DNA of 64,000 nucleotides from Toxotes chatareus (Eukaryota; Chordata; Actinopteri; Toxotidae). The stretch lies in the NCBI GenBank assembly GCA_016801885.1, contig CM028882.1, positions 620,001 through 684,000 on the forward strand, in the 5' to 3' direction. Shown piece after piece: positions 23,541-35,131 of this stretch (position 1 is its first letter; each line of letters starts with the position of its first letter). The position numbers and the translations under genes were made by a program. The notes beneath the pieces were generated by a model. That model did no database searches, was not told where the DNA came from, and was given only the letters and a program-made list of their open reading frames with translations.

Positions 23541-24098
23541 GTGTTGTTTATTGTGTTGATTATTAGCATGAGCATGTCAGTTCAGCTCCATAAGTGGCCA
23601 AGTTTCATTTACAAATTACTAGTATTACTAGTAAAGCGAAAAGAAGACTTTCACATTTCACTTTCACAAACCATCCTAGTGCATACTGGACATCACAGAC
23701 TGATGAATCCAAAAGAACCACATCATCTGCAAAAAAGCAGCTCATGCTTTAACATCCAACACCAACAGGAAACATGCTTTGCTTCCACAAAGATACAAAG
23801 ACTATTATTTTTCCAAATTGAATGTGCAGACGCACAGAGTCTGAGTAACAGAACATGTGTAACTGTACAAATACTTATGGTGATCAAATCCCCCTGTCAA
23901 AGTCTTTTACCCCTTTTCCAGCAGTGTAGTACATGTAGTTCAAGAGTCAATTTGATGCCTTCTTTGCATTTTGACAGCCAAAGAACTGACTCTCAGGCCA
24001 AACAAAGTGTTTCCAGAGTAGCACCAATTCTTTGCTGGTCTAAAACCAAGAATCGCTTACAATCAAGGGCTGGGGGCCAGGATTATCGTGGCCAATAA
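23541..24098 (+). other. Longest open frame in the window (185 codons), unidentified
   Basis: It opens with a hydrophobic stretch 'LFIVLIISMSMSV' and continues through a Ser/Gln/Cys-rich sequence without a domain I recognise. Composition resembles translated non-coding DNA, and no splice-linked partner is visible. It lies between a LINE fragment and the gypsy fragment and may cross another decayed element. Probably not a gene. Confidence 0.2.
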
Positions 24099-24450
24099 GA
24101 CTAACTATAACTTTTTAACTGCCAGTTATAAAACAAACAGTGTAGCATCTAGTCTGCCTAATCCAAAGAAAAATTGAAAACAAAGCTTCAATATGGATGT
24201 AAAATTGAAGCAAAGCACTTGTAAAGAGATGTTGCAGTCCTCTATTGTTGCTATGTTTGATGCTAGCATTACTGCTAAAGCAGGGATGTATACAGATGTA
24301 TTGTGACATAATGATGTGGCTCTATGGTGGATCTCTAGCCTGTGGAAAAACAAACTGCTTTGTACAAGGTTCCCAAGGTGAACCAACTCTGTACCAGTGC
24401 AAGCACCAGTTAGTAACTAGCACTAGGTTTATGTTGGTGGAATTTGTTGG

Positions 24451-24660
24451 TTGGTATTCACTCCTTCAGTAGCTCCAGCCCAGTCCTCCACCACCAAGGG
24501 AATCCTGTGCCTTGCTAAGGTAACACTTACCATTGTTGATCATTTTTCTAAGGCTGTCTACTTCATTGCCTTGCCTGAAATTCCCTCTGCTCTCAAGACT
24601 GCTGACCATTTAATTAACCATGTTTTCCATCTCTATGATTTTCCCAGGGCTCTCAAGTCT
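24451..24660 (+). mobile_element. Ty3/gypsy retrotransposon relic: integrase core fragment
   Basis: The frame reads 'LTIVDHFSKAVYFIALPEIP' then 'SALKTADHLINHVFHLYDFP'. This matches the gypsy integrase signature 'VDRFSKxxHFIPLP...TAxxLxxHVFRLHGxP'. After 'FPRALKS' integrase homology stops: the expected 'SDRGPQF' motif with a catalytic Asp is not there. The C-terminal integrase/linker part reappears at 24,990-25,190 in the same orientation. No LTRs were recognised beside it. Confidence 0.82.
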
Positions 24661-24985
24661 CACACATTGAGCGTGACAGTCACGCTTTTTGACCTTTTGT
24701 CGCGCACTTTTGCCACACATAGTATTTCTCACGCTGAAAAAAAAATACCGGTAAAGTTCTCTGGTGCACCGTTGCTATGGAACCGGGAGGAATCAAGTAC
24801 ATCTGCTATGGAGTAGAACCTGTCACTTACCTGTCAATCAAAAAAGGAAAGGGGCGGGCTAAGATAACGCAACAACCAATGAAAAAAAGCATTGTTATCA
24901 TGTGATTAGTCAATTCACTGGGGTCTTATCACTCTTGCCTGTATTCAAAACTTGAGAACCCTGTTTTCCTGTAGACCTGACCTGT
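24660..24985. other. Non-integrase segment between the two gypsy pieces
   Basis: This has about the length the missing integrase middle would have, yet reads as something else (CACGCTTTTTGACC, AATACCGGTAAAG, a GGGGCGGGC box). It could be an insertion that replaced deleted sequence, or very decayed integrase. Confidence 0.35.
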
Positions 24986-24989
24986 CAGA

Positions 24990-25190
24990 TCAGTCTCTTG
25001 TCCTGTCATCAAAGAATTTTCCTTTAAAGACTGACTCCAGAACTCCTGTCACCCCGCTTTCTGGGGATTTTCGTGGTCAAAAAAATTCCCAACTCAACTG
25101 TTGAGAGACTGAAGCTGACCAGCTCTGTGAGGTTTCACCGTACTTTTCATTTCTCTCAGTTAAAGCCTGTGCCTTCCAACCTTTATGAGT
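24990..25190 (+). mobile_element. Ty3/gypsy relic: integrase C-terminal / linker region
   Basis: 'LSSKNFPLKTDSRT' is followed, after a frame change near 25,050, by 'RFLGIFVVKKIPNSTVERLK' and 'RFHRTFHFSQLKPVPSN'. It aligns with the gypsy pol C-terminus ('PRFIGPFxVxxIINPxxVRLKLPxxxRVHPTFHVSxVKPV'). It is the same element as 24,451-24,660, inferred from order, strand and spacing. Confidence 0.82.
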
Positions 25191-25996
25191 AAAGGAAGGT
25201 CTTCTTTTACTCACAAAGGGTGGTCTCCAGCAGTGGAAAGCAGCACTAGTGTTAACTCGTGCTTTGTTTCTATTTCCATCACTTCTTTTGTTCTACTGAG
25301 GTTAGTTGCCCAGCTAACCAGCTAGCCCTTGCCTGTCTCGTCTGGTGAACAGTTGTTAATGCTAACGTTGGCTATGTAGCAATTGCAAAAAAATATTGCA
25401 AATAGTGATTTAGTATTTTCTGACCAGAACAATATTTCTGGCGGTTGGAGGTTTGCATTCAGACAGTTGTTTAGAGAAATAAAATCCACAGTACTTGAAT
25501 TGTACACCTCAGTATTTAAATGTATGCCATACATCATAATTACTGTAGAGATTTCTTACAGTTGTTGAGCTAGCTAAACCTGTAAAAAGCTAAACATTTA
25601 CAGATTTTTTTTTTTTTAAGCAGGCAAACATGTTTATATATGTTGGTTTTACTACATGTCCAAAGACAAATGAGTGATCTAAACAGGACAGGATTTAGTA
25701 GCAGGTTATGGTCTGGATCTAATTGACTGTTGTAAAACAGAGTCTGCTTAGTGAGCGACAAGTGCTGCAGGCAGCAGTAGCATCCTATAACTTACTCACT
25801 GCTGGTACTTAATATATAATGCAATATTCTACACTGTGCCATTTGTCATTTGAAGCGAGACACAGATTATGGCTCAGGGCAGTGCATCTGTCCTAGAGGC
25901 TGCTGGGAAATGGACTAAAAGCTCCTCCAGCTGAGCTGAGCCAATCACACGCTGAACCCTAGATCACCCTCACTCCTCCTCTTGAACGCTCTAGCC

Positions 25997-26043
25997 TCAC
26001 ACACACACACACACACACATTCTTGCTGTCTTTCAGTCTGTCT

Positions 26044-26075
<32 letters not shown>
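25997..26075. repeat. Two (CA)n arrays separated by 26 bases
   Basis: CA runs at 25,997-26,019 and 26,046-26,075. Confidence 0.95.
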
Positions 26076-26078
<3 letters not shown>

Positions 26079-26439
26079 CAACCTTAGCTGGCTTTCTCGC
26101 CATTTTTCCTTCTCCCTCTCAGTCACATATGCACATTCACCAACACACATAGAGCAAACTGTTCCCTGCTGGTTTATCCTTCCATACAGGAGTTAGCCAT
26201 TTCCTTTCTTGTAGCACACTAGCCTGTATACAGAGCAGCAGCAGTGCCTGCCTGGCTCAACACACTGTTCCCCACTGGTCTCTGTAGCATCTCCTCTCAA
26301 CAGGCAGTCTAAGCCTAGTGGGAGTCTAAATGAACCATATTGACATCCTACTGGGGGCAGTCTAGTTGCTTTGACAAATCCTCCCTGGCATTTATCAATC
26401 AAGTCGTCCTCAGCGGAGTGGAGAACCTCTAAATCCAAC

Positions 26440-26640
26440 CAGCCCCACCTAGGGAGAGGCAGAGCATTTAGAGTGGCTAAAAACGCGATTCAATTTGTGC
26501 CGGGCATCACTGCCACTCCCTTCTCGAACAATTTATGCGCACGTGCCACAAATTAAAATGAGGGGGAGGTTAGGGAATTGTCAGCCTTCAAATGGCTGAC
26601 ATAAGTTACAAGCAAAATTTTAATTAGCCAGGAGGAGTGG
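26440..26640. other. Candidate conserved non-coding element (texture only)
   Basis: Balanced composition, no simple repeats, E-box-like GCACGTGC, homeodomain-like cores (ATTAAAA, TTTAATTAGCC) and the short palindromic TCAGCC...GGCTGA. No open frame with coding character. It resembles fish developmental enhancers only in texture; conservation cannot be judged from one sequence. Confidence 0.25.
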
Positions 26641-28696
26641 GGTGATAATTCAGAGGGGCCCTGTTCTGTCAGGGGGCTTGTCTACATTGTGTTTCTCCTT
26701 TCAGCAGGCATCTGGAGGCTCCAGTGAGGCCCCAGGAAAAGGTCTACTGAGGATAAAACTACTTGTGACACACAATGAAATGTAGGGACCTCCACACCAT
26801 CAGCTAAAGTGATATTCATACTGAGGATGCCTGTGTGGGGACTACTGACTGACTACTGCATATTTCAGCCCATTGACCACAGTCACATGACAAATCAAAT
26901 AACTGTCTTTTTCTTTTCAACGTATAATATTGTGATATATATATATATTTGTTGTTCTGCCCAGAATGCTGGCATTGATTCACCTTTCATTTTTTTTTTT
27001 TAAATATTTATTGCTTAGATATTTAGAAAATCACTCTGCAGAGACTTGAAACTTGCATTGGTTTGATAATTGTGGAACAGTGAATAAAAATAATGGAACT
27101 TTGACAGACACTGTGATGGATCACCTGACCAAAACAAGACTCAAGTCTGCCAGTAAATTTTCATATTACAATATAATGAGAATACAGCAATAGTTTCCTG
27201 GAAGACTGGAAATCATTCAGTCGGTTAAAGTGAGACAAATGGAATATATGTTCAGGTTTAGGAGAGATTTGTCATTTTGTTTAAATATAGAAAAATGCTT
27301 CTTTTTGAAAGAAATCCTTTTTTTCTTTTAAAGAATTATTGAAAAGTCACTTCTGGCTTGAAGCATGAGACAGGGCACAAACTCTGACCTCCAGTGTCAG
27401 AGTCAGATACTTCGTACAGTGAGTCAAACCATTAATGCTGACTTCCTCGGTGCGACTTCACTGTGATATAACAATGTCCCACTTCCAGCATGCATCCTAA
27501 CAAAATTAAAGCTGCAATTCTGATTCCTTCAAAATGGATTTGCTAGTAAGGGATTCTTCATGAAAAGTGTCTAAATATCTCAAGAAATAAATTGAAGCTG
27601 AATTACAAGGAGAAAAAAAAGTGGACAACACTGAAGGTAAGCTAACAGCAAATTACACAACTGCACCTTTATTCTGTTTAGTTTGGAACATTATTTGCAT
27701 GCTGATATTTTTGGCTGACATTTCTCTGTGACATGTTCACTGATCCTCTGATACGCTGCAGCTCATTCACAACAAAGCCCCCGTCTCTGTCATGAACGCA
27801 TCTTAGGAAGCCTGTGTCACCACTGCAGAAAGTAATCAGGATCATTAATATTTCAGAGTCCGCCCCGCCTTCCCGACTGTTATCCAATCTCAGTTCCTTG
27901 TTCCACACTGCACTTTATGTTGCCATTATTTATTTACTGATAAAGTAGGTGGCAAGGTAAACACCCTGCTGGGGAGGCTGGACGAGAGCATGAGGGGAGC
28001 ACTGCTGGGGTGGGGCTGGCAGTCGAGGGATATTAGAGATCTGCCCTCTGCCTTCCCTCACTGCCGGCTGTTTGGGGTGGGGGTCGGGGTGTGAAGGAGG
28101 AGTCCAAATACAATATTCAGTGAAGCACAAATGTTGTTTTATGTCTTGTGTATGTGTTCAGTGTTACAGTGGAAAAGCTTGTGACTAAAACACAGCTATA
28201 ATCCACTGAAAACCACATGAGTTTTGCTTTTCCTGATCCACAGAAAAAGGCAGCTCTCTTTGTCTGATTATTGCTGATCAGTACCTGAAAAGCCACATCC
28301 AATCTAATTTGATTTGGTGTTGTAAAACAACAGGAAACCTTCTGTAGGTGCTGTAGTTTGATTCAATTTCCAGCTCAAGGTCTTAGTTAACTGATTTTAT
28401 ATATTTTTACACACTTCTTTGAGTGTTCCAGTGGCAATTTGTTTAATATATCCTGCTTTGGAAAGTCTTGGTGGAGTTACATTGATGGGAGGGAGAGCTG
28501 GCTGTTGAGCAGTGTCACACTGATGAGTTCTTTTTGTGTAAAGAAGAAGACACACAGTGAGAAAAGATGGACATGGTGAAAAGGAGAACGTGAACTTGAC
28601 AGCTTCTTGAATTTTTAATGCTGATGTTAAGCGCCCCACTCAGCAATGAGTTGAATGCAAACATCTTTTCAATAAGGGGGGGGCAGGAAAACAGGA

Positions 28697-28749
28697 AAAT
28701 GTTTTAAATAATTTGTGCTTCATCTGAACACAAATTATTTAAAACATTT
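28697..28749. repeat. Perfect inverted repeat: 21-bp arms, 11-nt loop
   Basis: Arms 28,697-28,717 and 28,729-28,749 are exact reverse complements around the loop CTTCATCTGAA. The arms are AT-rich (core TTTTAAATAATTTGTG). It could be a small foldback element or a transcribed hairpin; nothing in the flanks decides. Confidence 0.92.
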
Positions 28750-29084
28750 CTAATATTGTGCTTTCTATGAACACAGATACGCCATTTGTGTCTTCCTCCC
28801 AGACTGAGGTTAACACTGATCAGGCTGCAAAGAGCAAACAAACTCTGACCTCTCTGTGACCATATGGCTGGTTAGGTTCATCTCCCTTCTGCTCAGTTTC
28901 TCAAGACCAACTGTGGGCTTTGATTGGAAATCAAGGTCCTTATGAACAACTGTACGAGGCTCTAAACAAAGTAATAACCTGTGGTGTTCACACAGAAAAT
29001 CTTAATGCTAAAATCTATACCTGTTTGAATCAGGATACATAAGCATGAGGGGTGTACATGTACATTTAAGAGGCTGTTTTCAAG

Positions 29085-29115
29085 GTGTGCGTGTGTGTCT
29101 GTGTGTGTGTGTGTG

Positions 29116-29185
<70 letters not shown>
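29085..29185. repeat. (TG)n microsatellite, lightly interrupted
   Basis: TG units with a few CG, CT and AG interruptions at the left end, then a long pure run. Confidence 0.97.
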
Positions 29186-29186
<1 letters not shown>

Positions 29187-29369
29187 CTTTTTCTTCCAGT
29201 TCCTCCTGCACTGTCACTGCACTGTCAGGTGATTTTTGTTTTTGGTGTAGTGACCATAGTCAGAACTGCAGGTCATGTGACTCCCAGTTATACAAAAAGA
29301 CCTCTACCCATACACAGTCACTGTGAGAGAAACAGCTGTAAAAGCAGAGAAAGCACCAAAATAATAATA

Positions 29370-29373
<4 letters not shown>

Positions 29374-29402
<29 letters not shown>
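29374..29402. repeat. Poly(A) run
   Basis: Twenty-nine consecutive A. Confidence 0.95.
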
Positions 29403-29404
<2 letters not shown>

Positions 29405-31747
29405 TTCTCCATCTTAATCAAATTTATGCAGATTTTCTTGCTGTCATTAAAATTTAAGGCACAAAGGATGCAGTTCATTTTTAAACCAACTGAGCTCTGC
29501 TCCTTCCCACGCCAAAACAGAGTATTTCAATATATGTATTTTACAGCTCCTTATTTGTATCATGAGTCCAGGGCCTCCTATTTAAAGTGGATCCATGGTC
29601 AATCCATGTACTTCTGGGCCTTATTTTTAGGTCCTGGAGATTCTCTCTCAGTATCAGCTGTGGTTTTAAGCTTCATAAAACTGTGTTCTGTTCACTTTGC
29701 CATTAAAAGAATTTTCTGTCTCACTTATTGGGCAAAAGTGTGATAGAAATCAGATTTGGGCCACTCATAACTGGAGTGAAAGATAACATAGAGGCGTATT
29801 ACAGATAGTAAATGTAGTGTTGCATTTCAGAACGTTGATGTCATCAGAGCGCACATTTCCACGTTTCTCATCTGTACGGTAGTCGCTGCCGGGGCAGGAG
29901 ATAATTTGAGGGTGACCCTTGTTATCCGATGACAGGAAGTTGCTGCCAAAAGGTTTGCTACTTTGTATGAACACAAAATTACCCATCCAAATGCATAACT
30001 GCCTCTGCTTATCTTAATTCCAAATAAATCACATACTTTTGTTCTGGTTTTAAAACGATATTGCTACATAAATGAAAGTTCAACAAAGTAAAATCGGCTG
30101 CATTTCCATAAATTTCCCTAATGGAGTAATCCCTCTCAGACAAAGGACAAAATTTGCAGGATACTGTTGCGTTTCTGCCTTTCATCCCAAGCTCCCTGAT
30201 TTTCATATAAAAGTCTTTTTTGGAGGCACTCAGTGACTTGGCAGACAATACAATGCTAGTCAAGAGCAACACTGACTATGGATATTCATTTACAGCTAGA
30301 TTTTAGAACAGCACTTGGAAAACAATAAAATATTCATCATCAGAATACAAATAACCTGGCTAGAGAAAAAGCTGCTGAATTGTATAGGATGCTCAGTCTT
30401 GTGAACTGCTGCAGTAATCTATGTGTTTGCTCTCATTTTATTTGTTAAACCGCTAAATGTCTCCTCACAGGCACCTTTACTCTCACTAAGTCATTTACAT
30501 TTTTCAGAGACACACAGGAAGAAAGACCTTTGCCTTCCCTCATGAAAAAGATTTACACATTTGTCTGTTTTTTTTCATCCACTTTCATTATTTATAATCT
30601 CATAAACTTTTTCCCATCATTATGAACAACAAATATAATAGAAATCAGGCCATTACATCTTGAGAAAGTTTGTGATGGACCGTGTTTATCAAAGTGAATG
30701 TGGCACTAGAGAAAAGGTCACCGAATCATTACAAATTATCCTGTGGGGACCATGAATACATGTTGGAAACTCCACTGCAGACTCTGGTAGGATCAGATAG
30801 AAACCTCTGTGCTTGTGGGGCATTTCCACCATAACTGAGCACAGCCTGGATCTACCAAATCTCAAAACCCAGTGAGGCAAAGACACTAACCAGCAATATT
30901 TGAAAACCAACACTGCATCTTGTATAAAAAGAGTCAAAAATCTGCATGGTTGGGAAAAATATAGTGTCATAGTGTGGAAAAAAAAGCAAAATACAATTAC
31001 AAAATACGATGAGCAGTTTGTTGTTGACTTTCAAAACGACCTGTGTGAGTGTTTTCTGATCACATGATCCAATCAGTAGGATATTTGTTAGTTAAAAAGG
31101 TTCCTGCTTCTTCAACAGTCATTCTTCATGAGCTCAAACAACAAACAACCAGTTCTGTCCCTTTTCTGTCAAGGACTGTCCCTGAAAATCAAACCACATG
31201 AGCTGTGAATTAGTTTTATTCTGATTATAGAGAATGGTGCTCATGGGAAGATTTGTCTGAGCCTTTGAAACAGGACGGAAAAAGTTTAAAAGCCTTGAGA
31301 TGTGAACGACACAACTGAAGTCACTCAGTTAAGAATTGTGATTTTTTTTTTTTTTTTTACTGGTCTAAGAGACTTTTGTAAATTTAACATGTGATTTAAA
31401 CTTTGATTTTATTCTTATTTCAGATGTTATATGCAAAGATGAGACAGATTTTCATCTGCTCTCTGGTAGAGAAACAGGATTTTCAGATTCCACAGTTTTT
31501 ACATTTTCTCCTCACGGTGATCTGTGTCATTCAGAACTGTGCGAACAGATTTCTGCTAATCTGCCAACTAGCAAGTGGATTTGAGCTTTAAGTTCCATGG
31601 GATATCCTGTAAACCTAATCCATGGTACAATCCAAAATTCATACACAAGCTATTTTGTATAACTATATATTTTTTTTTCTTATTCAGTTCAGCTGTTTCT
31701 TTGCTTCTTTTGGGGTGATCTAACCCCAAAAGGCATGCAATTCATAA

Positions 31748-31815
31748 TTCTCCTTTTTCTTTCTTTTTTTTCTTTTCTCTTTTTTTTTTTTTTTTGGTTT
31801 TCCTTTTTTTTTCTT
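31748..31815. repeat. Polypyrimidine (CTTT)n-like tract
   Basis: Almost only C and T on the plus strand for about 65 bases, apart from two GG dinucleotides. Confidence 0.9.
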
Positions 31816-32099
31816 TTGGTATTTTCTGTCCTGTTGGTTCAAACCAGACTTTGCTGTGGTGTTTTAGAGCTGATGTGGTTTTCGAAATCATCCATACTTT
31901 TCCTCAAAATTAATAAAATAGCCTCAAATCCATTGTTCCTAATTTGACCTTAATTATCACTCATTCAAATACTGAGAACCTAAAAAGGAACCCTGAAGAG
32001 CACAGCTCCAGCCTGCGGAGTTGGATGAAATATTAGCCTGTGATGAGCAGAAGAGAACACGACTATAAAAAGAGGGAGGATATGATTATGTATTCTCTG

Positions 32100-32190
32100 G
32101 GGATGCTGGAAGTCGGGGTGGGTGGAGCGGGGGGTCCTGGTTAACTAGATTGGGGTAGCGCGACGTGAGGGGGCGGGTGGGGGGGGTGGT
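32100..32190. repeat. G-rich tract
   Basis: Several G3-G8 runs on the plus strand (GGCGGGTGGGGGGGGTGG at the core). It has quadruplex potential by inspection. Confidence 0.6.
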
Positions 32191-34617
32191 CCAGCTGGAA
32201 ACGAAACAGATATGTGCACACAGAATAACAGGTGCCCCCCCCGCCCGCGACACATCCCCAACCTCAGCTGGTGCCACCATGAACCCTGAACCCTGACTTG
32301 ACCTTGTCTATAAAGGCTTCTCTCTCCTCCTCCCCAAGGCCTCTCGCCCTCACCCCTTTATTTTCCTCAGTGAGTCTTCCTCAAAGAGCCAAGCAGCACT
32401 TCAGGGCAGCAGAGAGACAGAAAAGAGAGGAGGGGAGGTACAAATGTTACTGTACTTGCTGTGGCGGAAACGATTTGAAAATGAATAATGCTTTTGGAGT
32501 CCCTTGAGGCACTTATGTCTTTCTCACTTTCCCCCTCTCTCTCTCTCTGCCTCTCTGTATTTGTGAGGGAGGTGTGGGGTGAGGCTGAATTAGCATAAAG
32601 GAACAAGCACAACAACTGCAGACTCTGAAAGAGCTAACCGGTGGGTGGATTAAGTATGTCATTGAATGGGGTTCTGTTGTAAATGATGGGGTGGGGTGGG
32701 ACCTCATCCCCATCTGGTCTTTTTAAAGAATACCTTGTCGTAATTACCCCCCAGACAGCATTGTTGAGCGCCCGGGCCGTCCAGCCAGGTGCCTGCAAGC
32801 CCCGCTGTGTCCAGCCATTCACTGGCACTGCACGCTGCCCTGAAGAAAATAGACCCAAGGTCACCACCTGATTTTTTTTAGACTCCCACTTCACAGGGTT
32901 TTAAATAAATACAAATGCAGTGCAACATGGAACTCAATCCCCAGAACACCAGCAGCAGCAGTTTGGATGGAAAGAACTGAACTTGTGAGGGAGGATCCTT
33001 CTTGATATTTAGACACATTTTCTGTCGACAAATATCTTCAAACTGATCATAAGCAAAGAAAAAAAAACAAGCAGCCTGAAACAAATACTTCTCCCAAACT
33101 CACAGCATTGTTGTAACTGCTGCAACAGTGATTATTCAGGGTGTGACAATAAATCCAGGATATCTTTAGAGTGTCCCTCTAAGCTCCCTGGAGAGCTCTC
33201 TGTTAGCTGAGTTTGTTTGGCTGCCCTCTTTCAGAAAGGAAAGTGGCTGCTCACCACTCTTGACCCTCCTAAGGGAGAAGACAAGTCCAGAGAATGGCTC
33301 TGATAAAACTCCTGAGGGGGTTCCTCTGGCTCTTTATTTTTTTTCTTTTATTTCTGGAACCGCTGCTTATGGATGTGACAGGGAATTGATTTTATCTCGA
33401 GGTATGACAGGGGGGACAGGGCTGCTTTCTTCACCGCTGCTCTATAGGTTGTCTTTGAAAAATATATCAACTGGAAGCTGGAAGGAAATTTTGGCTTATG
33501 GGAGGATTCAAATCCCTTTGGTACGGACATCTAAACACTGTATGTTAGTCACTTATAGCTGCTGCTTGAAGTGTTTAATTAAAAGTCAGGGCAATAAAAG
33601 GTGAGGTCAGCGCGTTGTTGAGCATTAATAGATACAGCAAAAAGTGTGAAGTGAGTGAAAACATTAACTTAACCTAAAGCAAAGTGGGGGTAGGCAACTG
33701 CATATATTTACAAGGTATATATCTTAATAATTAATTAATTAATAATTTTTAAAAAACAACAGGGCCATCACCTTTTTAACTATGAAATGAAAATGTGTAT
33801 ATTTAGTGTAGAAATGTACAGTTATATAATATAATATAATGTTGGTCAGAGCCATAATCCAGCTATTCTACTTGTTTTTAGAACAGATTCTGATTTAAAA
33901 ACAGATGTTACCATGTTTATTATAATTAACTGAGGCAACATTGTCATACAAGATTTGAGAACTTAGGTTTCTGTAAATGTTCAATATCAAAGAAGGATTA
34001 GTATCTGTACCAAAACTTATGCATCATATTGGAAATGAAATGTCAAAAGATGCTTTCTAATCCTATATAGCATACACACCCGCCATGCCGATATTTGTCA
34101 TTCGTTCGTTCGTCTACCCTTTGAGAAGCATAGGTTAGAAATTTGTTTGTAGAGTACTTTCATCAACAGCCCCTTATATGCAGTGTGTTCAAGGTGAGGT
34201 AGTTTAGAGCTGAATCAACACCTGTGTAAGAGGGAGCATGACAAGACAGGCACCATGGCATGGCAGGACAGACGGAACAGACTGGATTTGGTCCATAGCC
34301 TCACAGTGGCGAGCAGAGAGCTGTTCACTCAGGCCCAGTTTGTGATTAACAGTGCTCCCAGTAAACAATAGGTGCTTGACCTTTGGCTGTGACACATATA
34401 GAAGGTCCCCAGGCACTCATCAGCTTTTCATCTTTATTCATGAAGCAAATTGCAACAAATACAGAGCAACAGAGGACCTTAACTGTGCTCCACCAGGGAA
34501 TAAGATTCATCTGCATACCGTGGTGGGGCCAAGGTAATACTGCTCCATTGTTGCTCTCATCCAAGGACTTATTTAGAATGCCTGCTGGAGATTTGAATCA
34601 CTACATACAGTCAGTGG

Positions 34618-34850
34618 GCAGTTTATGAGGTACACACTAATAGAAACTAACAGTCTAATCTGATAAATCCTCCTTCATGAGGGTTTATACTGAAACTGTT
34701 TCAGAAAGATGTTGATTCAACTGTGTGATGGTTTTGGAGGACGTAGTTTCTGCCAAACCGCATTACAATACACAGAGACATGTTTCTGTTATTTAGCCTC
34801 CCTCACTGATGTCAATGGGGGTAGATAAAATAACAGAAACACCTGTCCAT
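34618..34850 (+). repeat. Teleost dispersed repeat with internal inverted repeat
   Basis: Starts GGGCAGTTTATGAGGTACAC, continues AATCCTCCTTCATGAGGGTT and CTGAAACTGTTTCAGAAAGA. It ends in a hairpin-like section where GTTTCTGTTATTT (34,783-34,795) faces AAATAACAGAAAC (34,828-34,840). It matches from memory a common fish repeat beginning CAGTTTATTAGGTACACC. A short remnant of a similar start is at 8,148. Confidence 0.6.
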
Positions 34851-34984
34851 GAAACACAATGGGACGAGGAGATTGGAGAGCTAAAGTATAACTGCTGCAG
34901 CTCCCGGTTAAAACAAGTCAGTCATAATGGTTTGGGTGACTGATCAGCATGGGTGGTTTCCTCAGTAGCTTTTCCCAACACATC

Positions 34985-35131
34985 CAACTTGGTGTAGCCG
35001 CTGGGGCAGACCTGCTATGGACTGGAAACACCTTGGACTGGAAGGAAGGACCATGGGCCACCTCATTTAGCCTGCTGCAACCATGATGATGCTGCAGACC
35101 CTGATAAGCAGAAGAATTGGATGGATGGATG
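34985..35131 (+). mobile_element. LINE 3' end with (TGGA)n tail
   Basis: Reads GACTGGAAGGAAGGACCATG, CCACCTCATTTAGCCTGCTG, then GATAAGCAGAAGAATTGGAT and GGATGG units. This is the '...LLxP* + GATAAGCGGAAGA(A)GATGGATGGATGG' end of the fish LINE family seen in minus orientation at 23,255. The last coding residues read 'SLLQP' before a stop. Heavily 5'-truncated. Confidence 0.65.

Larger units (their letters stand above)
25200..29080. other. No gene seen; includes one candidate conserved non-coding block
   Basis: Unique sequence containing (CA)n arrays at 25,997-26,075, a candidate conserved block at 26,440-26,640, an (AT)n near 26,936-26,948 and a perfect inverted repeat at 28,697-28,749. A G-rich stretch at 27,960-28,100 has no coding signal. 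Confidence 0.5.
29190..34600. other. No gene seen
   Basis: Unique sequence with a poly(A) run (29,374-29,402), a polypyrimidine tract (31,748-31,815), a G-rich tract (32,100-32,190) and AT palindromic runs near 33,720-33,755. Open frames are short and motif-free. Confidence 0.5.
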
